A DNA stretch of 64,000 nt. Origin: Enoplosus armatus. Taxonomy: Eukaryota; Chordata; Actinopteri; Centrarchiformes; Enoplosidae. The stretch is taken from contig NC_092197.1 in NCBI RefSeq assembly GCF_043641665.1, positions 17,490,148-17,554,147 of the forward strand, in the 5' to 3' direction. The notes under the pieces are model-generated. The model saw nothing but the letters and a program-made list of their open reading frames with translations. It ran no database searches and was not told where the DNA came from. The position numbers were made by a program, and so were the translations under genes. Of the stretch, positions 57,185-64,000 are shown piece after piece. Position 1 is the first letter of the stretch. The number at the start of each line of letters is the position of its first letter.

Positions 57185-57916
57185 CTGTAGTGAGACAGTT
57201 CAGGAGAAAATACAGCTGAAGCTTTGTGAAAAAATAAACATCATGCAGACATTTAACATCAATCAAAACAAGCACAGATAACGTTGTGGTTGTGCTATAA
57301 TATTAGAGCTCAGTGTATTATGTGCTTGCATGAGAACCCAGTCCCAGTTTCATCCACAGGGTGTTAATGCATGTGTGCTACAAAGTGCGATTTTAAGTGT
57401 CAACATGTGTGCTACCTAATAACTGAAAGCTAAAGACTCCTTTATCTCATCTTCAGTGGAAAGGATCAACTGCTGCATGTGCATGTTTTAAGCATTATTT
57501 AGCTTTATTTTTCATGCAAAAATGTGGTGAGACTGGGGATGCCCAGTGACTAAACGCATTGAAAAACACTTCTGAAGTAGAAGGATGAGCTAAATGTCAA
57601 GCGAACCGGGGCAGACAAGCTATGTTAGCTCTGGCCACCAACTGCTGGACAGCTCTCAAAAACAAAAGCGCCATGACAATTACCTTTGTTGTTGGCCTGT
57701 GTCCACGATAACGTCAAAAACATTGCGGCAGCTAATTCCCTGCTCGCATCCCCTGGGGCTCTGTGTCATGTTATACGCACACACTTGCACTTCAGCCACA
57801 GCCACCCCGCCACAGTGGCACTAAAAGCTGGACTACAAGGAACGCTATTCTAGTATTTCACGTCATTTTGTGTTTTTTTCTTAAAAATGAACCGGTTTTG
57901 TCAGGCTATCGAATAG

Positions 57917-58266
57917 TGTGCTTCCAACTTTGTGGCAGCAGTTTGGGGAAGGCGCCAAACATGATATGACAATGCCTCTGTACACAACGCCAGGTCCATA
58001 AAGAAAAGGTTTGCTGCAAAGATCCGTGACCTCAACCCTACCCAACACCCTTGAGAGGACCGGGAACACATTCTGTGAACCAGGCGGTGGACTTCACTGA
58101 TGCTCTTGTGTCTGAATGGGAGCAAATGCCTGCAGCCAGGTCCCAAAATCTTGGGTAAAGGCTTTCCAGAAGAGTGGAGACTGTTACATCACTTCCCATG
58201 GTTTTGGAATTGACAACAATCAATATAAATGTTCAGGTGTCCACATACTTTTGGCCACTCAGTGTA
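57917..58266 (+). mobile_element. Tc1/mariner transposon, 3' half, defective
   Basis: Reads cttccaactttgtggcagca, atgacaatgcctctgtacac, cctcaaccctacccaacacc, ctcttgtgtctgaatgggag and ends with the terminus ggtgtccacatacttttggc cactcagtgta. These correspond to the C-terminal part of a Tc1-type transposase plus its right terminus. Indels and stops break the frame and the 5' half is absent. Confidence 0.85.
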
Positions 58267-60184
58267 TGTTCTGCAATGTTTCAAGATTAGGGAACTCAGA
58301 CAGCAACCATTTGCAGAAACCAAACCAAATCATTCTTCTGTTGGCACTTAGGAAAAACCTTAACATGCTGTGAACAGACCACTGATGGCATTACTAAAAA
58401 GCGGAAAACCACTTACGGGGCCACTGCCTTTCAAAGCTGCAGAGGGCTGCTACAAATTCCATCCTATTTAAGGATGTGTTTTTCCTTTTTTTTTGATGCC
58501 CTACAGTGCCAAACATTGTTGTACCTCCCACCCACTGGATTTTTCTGCATCATTATAAGTTATAGGAGGGTTTTTTTATTCTTACTCCATGTGGGCAGGT
58601 AAAGTGCCATTCGTCATGTCCTGCCCACAGGTGGGTTTTGTTGATTAACCCTGTGCTTTAACAACTCCTCCTGAGGATTATGAACACAGCTCTTCATCAT
58701 ATTTGGAGAGAGTGAGTCACCCCTCAAAGACTGGTATTGTTGTATACTGATCACACTTCAACCTGGGAACTGACTGAGATCATTCCCAACTTAAAGGTCA
58801 ATGTCATTAGGCAAGAGGCGGTGGAGAGACTAATTAGACAGAATGGTGCATTTGATTAACATGCAAGAGAAAAAACATTTAACTAGAGTGCATTCATGTT
58901 AATCAATATGAGCAGCAGGGTGCCTAAAGATTACAACAGCAGCACTTAAACATGAACCTCTGGGATTTAACCACTATGAACATGTCTCAGACTGCCTCTG
59001 GACTTTTTCCAAAGATATGGGATTGCTCAAGCAGATTAAACCCAACTCCTTTCAAGAACTTTAATAAGTGAATCCACGTCTGTCAGCCCTTTAGAGATCC
59101 ATTTGCTCTTTACACCCATCCTGACAGCAGTGCCAGACAGATCACTGGTCTACAGAGAGCTGTCCCGAGGAATGGCACCGAAGGAACATATCTGGTGTCC
59201 CACTAAAAATTCCAACATACCTTCCAGGAATCCTCAAAAAGATATATGGACGAGAACCACTTAGAGAGAAGAAATTTGATTTGAGTAATGGTTTTGCTTT
59301 GCACTTTTAACCTTCAGTTAACAGCCGTGGGGGACGCGAGGTCAAATAGTTTGCTAATCAGGTAAACAAGGTGTCCGTTTACAAAAGGGGATCAGAGGCA
59401 CAACAGCAAGAAGAATTCTGATTCTGAAGTAAATCACAGACATTTTTCATTCATCTCAGGCCACAAGGAACTCAAATGATGAGCAGAACATCTGCTCAGT
59501 CGAATTTCAGGCTTTAATCTGGCAATTTGCTGTTTATGTTGTTTTAAAAACAGAAACACAGCATGTTTATTTAGCTTCACTCATGCTAGAGACTTAATCT
59601 GTCTCTTTTCAGTCCCCCAACTATATGTAAGTGCAACACTAAAACTGGTATCTTAATCTCCATATTGACAATCCAGTCCCAAGTTCACCCTGCTGAGTAT
59701 AAAATGCAATGATATGCATTATTACATGAATGATATGTTTGGTTTTGCATCGTCGTAAATCTAAGGCCAAATGATTTGCACATGTAATGACTGTATTTTA
59801 TGATTTCTCTTTTATTTTTGCAGTTCATGATCACTGCCCTGTCTAGTAATTAGTTATTTATGTTTCAGATGGGTTACATGGGATGAGAAGATACTCTACT
59901 CTGCAGATAGAGATCTTAGACTGGACATTGATAATAAGGAGAACAGTGATTTCCCACGTCATGTCTGCTTGGTCTCTGAAACTCACTGCAGGCTGAAAAG
60001 AAATGGTAGGATGAGATAAGGGGAAGCTGCAGCTGCAAATGACCTTGGCATGGTGGTATCAGCAGAGTGAAAGCGAGAACTGTCGGGTTATGATGGCTGC
60101 ATGGTGCACCTGCATGAATATGGTTGGACATTACTAACCGTCTAATAGCCACACAGCTGGTGAATGAGCCACTGATGGTGGAGC

Positions 60185-60275
60185 ATGAATGAAGTAGTTA
60201 ATGCAAAAGCGACTTCAGCAGTCAGTTAATTGTTTTTTATGTTATTCAATCTTTCAACTAATTGTTTCAGCACCA
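60185..60275. repeat. Family B fragment
   Basis: gcagtcagttaattgttttt and caactaattgtttcagcac match the cattaatcgattaa-type block. Confidence 0.45.
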
Positions 60276-61324
60276 GGGAAGTAATTACACACGCGACAAT
60301 TCTGGGAAACAATCAATGTTAATGTGGAAACAATGACCTCAAGGTAGAAACATCCATTTCACTTGGAACAGTCGAATAGGTTCACAATATTTTGTCTTCT
60401 ATAGCTTTTAAACCAGACAAAACCATAATATTGACATTACACAGATATTCAGCCAGAATCAATTGATCAATCTTCAGAAATGTATGTTTAGATAGGCATC
60501 AGATGTCCATTCTGCATCGTTAATGAGAAAATCTGTAATTTATCAGCCTTTGGTTAGACCCACAATTACACCAGTTTCTAACAATTTACTAATTGCACTG
60601 AACCATAACAAGAACATTAACATCAATCACACAATCCACAAACTCCACTGTCGCATCGAAAAGTGTGTGGGATCGCTGATGCCACAATATCTAAATGAGC
60701 AGTAATGTATAGCCCCAGGACCTGGAAAATGTTCTCACACACTTACTGATCTAATGCTCTGATGGTCTTTATTAAGCCCCACTTGTGTGGGAGTATTCAT
60801 GAAAGAACATTTCATGTGCCAACACTGTGCCCTCAAGGAAAACTTGGGAACGTCCTCATGTGCTTTTCTCCCAACACTATAATCAAAGAATCAAGCCATT
60901 ACGATGGGGAGGGGGTAAGGCGGGAGGGAGAGGGGATGCCAGTCATGCCTGTTCTGTTTCCGGCAAAAGTAAAACAGATGTTTGAGTCCTGCATCAGAAG
61001 AAATGTGTGAACAGTGGGGTAACCTTCAGGGTTAGCTCAGTCTTTGGGTAATTTTGGTATTTGTTCCATTTACCCAGACTCAGACAGACTTTTTTTTTGT
61101 CTTCGTGTGCAGTCTGAAGGTATGTTCCCTGCGACTCGAACAGTAAACTGACTGCGAGTACGCTAAGTGAACTAGTACCAAATTGTTTGCTCTGATTGTT
61201 CATTAGTTGTTCTAAAGTGAAATTTGCAGAGTTAATTGAACTGAACTCGACAATACATGTTTGATAAAATTAGTCGACAGCCATACAGTCTCTGTGAGAC
61301 TGTATTTAGGCACAGTGGTGCTTT

Positions 61325-61645
61325 GAACTAATTGCATAATAACATGCTCACAATGACAATGCCTACATGCTGATGCTAAGCAGGTTTAATGTTTACAATG
61401 TTCAATAAAGTTTTTTAAATTTTCATCCTGAGGGGGACATTAATGTCTGTACCACAATTTATGGTAATCCATCCAATAGTTGTTGAGATATTTCACTCAA
61501 AACTGCAAATGTCACTCATCTAGCTGCGATGGCTAGACGAAAAGTTAGGGGATCACCACAGTGGAAAGGATTCATCCTCTGGGGACCATGAATGTTTGTA
61601 CAGAGATTCATGGCAATCCATTCAATAGTAGCAATCCACATACTT
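61325..61645 (+). repeat. Interspersed repeat (atggcaatccatccaatag type), copy 2
   Basis: acatgctcacaatgacaatg, tcatcctgagggggacatta, atccatccaatagttgttga and aggggatcaccacagtggaa, in the same order as at 5855-6245. Confidence 0.75.
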
Positions 61646-61799
61646 CTGAATGTAACAAACGGTGCAATACCCACACCTCTCTATGTGCATTACAGTACAA
61701 TCCCTTTACCTTTATTTCTTTCTTCTGTGAACTTAATTTTGTAAATTTGTAAATTACAGTTGGTTTTTTTGTTTGTTTTAGTAATAACAGTCGTTATTG

Positions 61800-61920
61800 T
61801 TTGTATTTATTATATCTTGATTTTCTACTTATGTCTCTATTGCACTATCCTGTATGCTGCTGGAACAATGCAAATTTCCCCGCTGAGGGATTAATAAAAG
61901 GATTATTTTATCTTATCTTG
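61800..61920 (+). mobile_element. LINE 3' end
   Basis: aatttccccgctgagggatt followed by aataaaaggattattttatcttatcttg: same tail type as 4450-4766. Confidence 0.6.
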
Positions 61921-63804
61921 TTCAGATATTTCAGTTTACACCAAAGTGGAGCCATCGAGCTGCTAGCATTGCTAAAAACCACAACTGCTGACATTTAAAA
62001 TGAATACATTTTTATAAACAAAACATCAACTTTAAGGGGAAAAGAGCAGAGCTGCTACTTCACACAACAAATACCATGTAATTTAATGAGTAACGCTATT
62101 GTTTAGGCTGTCAGGCTATCTACTAAATGAATTGATCACTAGATGGGAAACATCAGGATCTTTGTGGCTTACCACCATGACTAAACAATTTCCTAGGAAC
62201 AACCCTGTGAGACTTTATACTTGTTAGTCATGTACACAGCAAACAGTTGCGTATTTACACATCCAGCAGCTGCGGAGCAACATTATCATTCATTTGGATT
62301 TGTGTTTCTGGCCACCTGAGGAGTGTAAGTCCAATATTCACTCTCTTTTAGCTCTATTTTTGGTCTCCACCAACTCCTGCTGGAAATCTTTGGCTGCTAA
62401 ATGCTCCACTATGTTCACTAGCTAGTCGTCAATTTTGTCTGTCTGCTGTTTGATGCTAGACAATGGGTTTTCAGAGCGTTTCCACTGAAAAAGACACTAT
62501 GAGAGAGGTGAGAGTGAACCAAAACAGTAATGTTATAGGCCAGACAGCTAAACAATGAGCTGAAACTCAATAAAGAAGAGGGGAGCTGAAATTCAGGTGA
62601 TAATTCACTGTAGGTTCATCACCACAAGCGTCCCCTTTCACATTGTTTCGATATTGACATTTGATACATTGTTATTATAAAAATATTGATTATTACTGCT
62701 TTAACTATCTTTTCTTCACAATCCATCGCTTTTCTGTCCATCCCATGTGTCCTTTTCAGGATTATGGAGGGCTGAAGCCTATCCCAGCATGCATTGGGCA
62801 TGTAAAGAGCAGACCTGGATTGGTAACAGCTTATCACAAGGCTAACCCGCAGGCATCTGCAGGGAATAAGTCCACAGCGAGCGTTCTGGTTATGCAGGAA
62901 AAACAATAACGTTCCCCATATCCCAAGCTATCATTTGAAGTAGGGCTGTGATAATAATAACAATAATATCACCAAATGTTGCATGGGTAACTGTTAGAAG
63001 AAAGAACGAGCACAAGCCAATGCCATGAACACAGAGAGAGGAGCACAAACAGAATACAGCGCATCAGGGGAAGAGTACTGAAAATCACAAACACACACAG
63101 CTGTGTATGATCTTCTTTAAATGCCTCACTATAAAGCATCTTGTCTCTTTTGTTATCATGACATGTTCTGATCCTTTCCATGAATCTCTTCAGTGATAAT
63201 CTGTGTAACAAATGGAAGCCGAAATGATGATCCAGCATTGTCATATAACAAGAAAACAAAAGCCTCTAGAGAGACATGCAAACAAATAGTAAAAAGGCCC
63301 CAGTAATCCTCGCTCTATGTTTACTCTACTTCAATAGCTACTACAACAATTACTTGCCAGAACTACTCTGATTTACGTGAGAGTCAAACAGTTCAGCGGG
63401 TGATGACATTGAATGTCTAACAATGAATAAAAGTCTGTTTTTAGATAACAATGAGTTAACAACTTTTTCCCCATTGATGATGACAAATGTACATGGTTGA
63501 GTTAATAATCTGGGGAAAACTCTCTGACAGGACGATCATATGTAACTCATTTATGATCTTTTCGAAAGTGGTTTTGTGTTCATGAGACACACATGTGGTT
63601 CTCATGCATTCTGCATTGCACTATGAAGCTACATAAATTCCATCATTCGCCATGATTTCTCCACATCAGAGACGGTTGACCAAGTGTCAATGGTTCTCTG
63701 TCTGCACATAAACAAACATGCACAGGTGTCTTTGTTGTTTTCTACCTTTATAGATTTGGGATATAAGAAGACTTCCTGTCTTCTTAGAGCAGAACAGATT
63801 AGCG

Positions 63805-63912
63805 GATACATTTTTCACAAATCTTAGTTTTAATGGACAATTAATTGATTAATCTAGAAAATTACCAGCAGATTCATCAAACATTGAAATAATGGTTCAT
63901 TTCAGCCCTAAC
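63805..63912. repeat. Family B copy at the right edge
   Basis: ggacaattaattgattaatc, agaaaattaccagcagattc and the end ttcatttcagcccta. Confidence 0.55.
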
Positions 63913-64000
63913 AGGAAGTGAATTAACTTATCACCTTGTTTGACACCCAGGGCCACACCTCAGCTCCTCTCCCAGACTCTGCAACCTACTGTTACCCATA

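Larger units (their letters stand above)
57185..64000 (-). other. Intron 1 or 5' flank: no exon supported
   Basis: Exon 1, with the signal peptide, should lie on this side. I scanned the minus strand for an ATG plus hydrophobic leader ending at phase 1 before a donor and found none convincing. It holds a Tc1 remnant, family B copies, an interspersed repeat and a LINE tail. Confidence 0.55.

Noticed and set aside
57901..58223. Minus-strand open frames near 58 kb
   Set aside because: Antisense to a broken Tc1/mariner transposase fragment that reads on the plus strand.
62977..63070. Minus-strand MRCILFVLLSLCSWHWLVLV, which looks like a signal peptide and could be exon 1
   Set aside because: The available donor (TTTG|gtgata) leaves two extra bases, whereas exon 2 needs one; the context has no other coding sign.
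1..64000. CRISPR arrays, operons, phage or defence systems
   Set aside because: The DNA is clearly vertebrate; tandem repeats present are microsatellites without spacer structure.

Overview
The window is vertebrate genomic DNA, most likely from a percomorph (spiny-rayed) teleost. Coding sequence is cut into many small exons with GT-AG introns. The introns hold long CA/GT microsatellites, a tRNA-derived SINE of a type common in percomorphs, Tc1/mariner remnants, LINE 3' ends and several AT-rich interspersed repeats that recur within the window. Nothing suggests a prokaryotic, viral or plasmid origin.

One gene fills the window: a fibrillar collagen alpha chain on the minus strand, running from about 57.2 kb (5') to the left edge (3'). 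I rebuilt 60 consecutive exons by eye from splice signals and reading phase. They sum to 4553 nt, which closes in frame if one base comes from an unseen exon 1, giving about 1518 residues. In protein order: a laminin-G-like/TSPN N-propeptide with its four cysteines (exons 2-5, 57184-50120); a short linker (exon 6); a 228-residue variable region in a single exon, ending with the start of a minor triple helix (exon 7, 34326-33643); the rest of the minor helix (exons 8-9, 17 triplets in all); an aromatic non-collagenous hinge (end of exon 9, exon 10, start of exon 11); and 984 residues of Gly-X-Y major helix (exons 11-61). The signal-peptide exon, the last helix/telopeptide exon and the C-propeptide are not in the window. 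TSPN + variable region + minor helix + NC2 + major helix is the clade A plan (types V/XI: COL5A1, COL5A3, COL11A1, COL11A2). The chain is divergent; human alpha3(V) seems the nearest relative by memory, but I do not assign a symbol.

Region by region: 0-16 kb, C-terminal half of the helix; 16-31 kb, N-terminal half; 31-34.3 kb, hinge, minor helix and variable exon; 34.3-49.7 kb, a 15 kb intron that is mostly repeats but contains a same-strand open segment (41530-41435) that looks like a signal-peptide first exon and is phase-compatible with exon 7; 49.7-57.2 kb, TSPN exons; 57.2-64 kb, probably intron 1 or 5' flank, with no exon I can support.

The most interesting points are the possible alternative first exon that would give a TSPN-less chain, two Gly-to-Ala substitutions in the helix, paired RGD motifs in the variable exon, KGD in place of KGH at the expected cross-link lysines, and Cys/Trp residues in the helix. 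I see no new multi-gene system.
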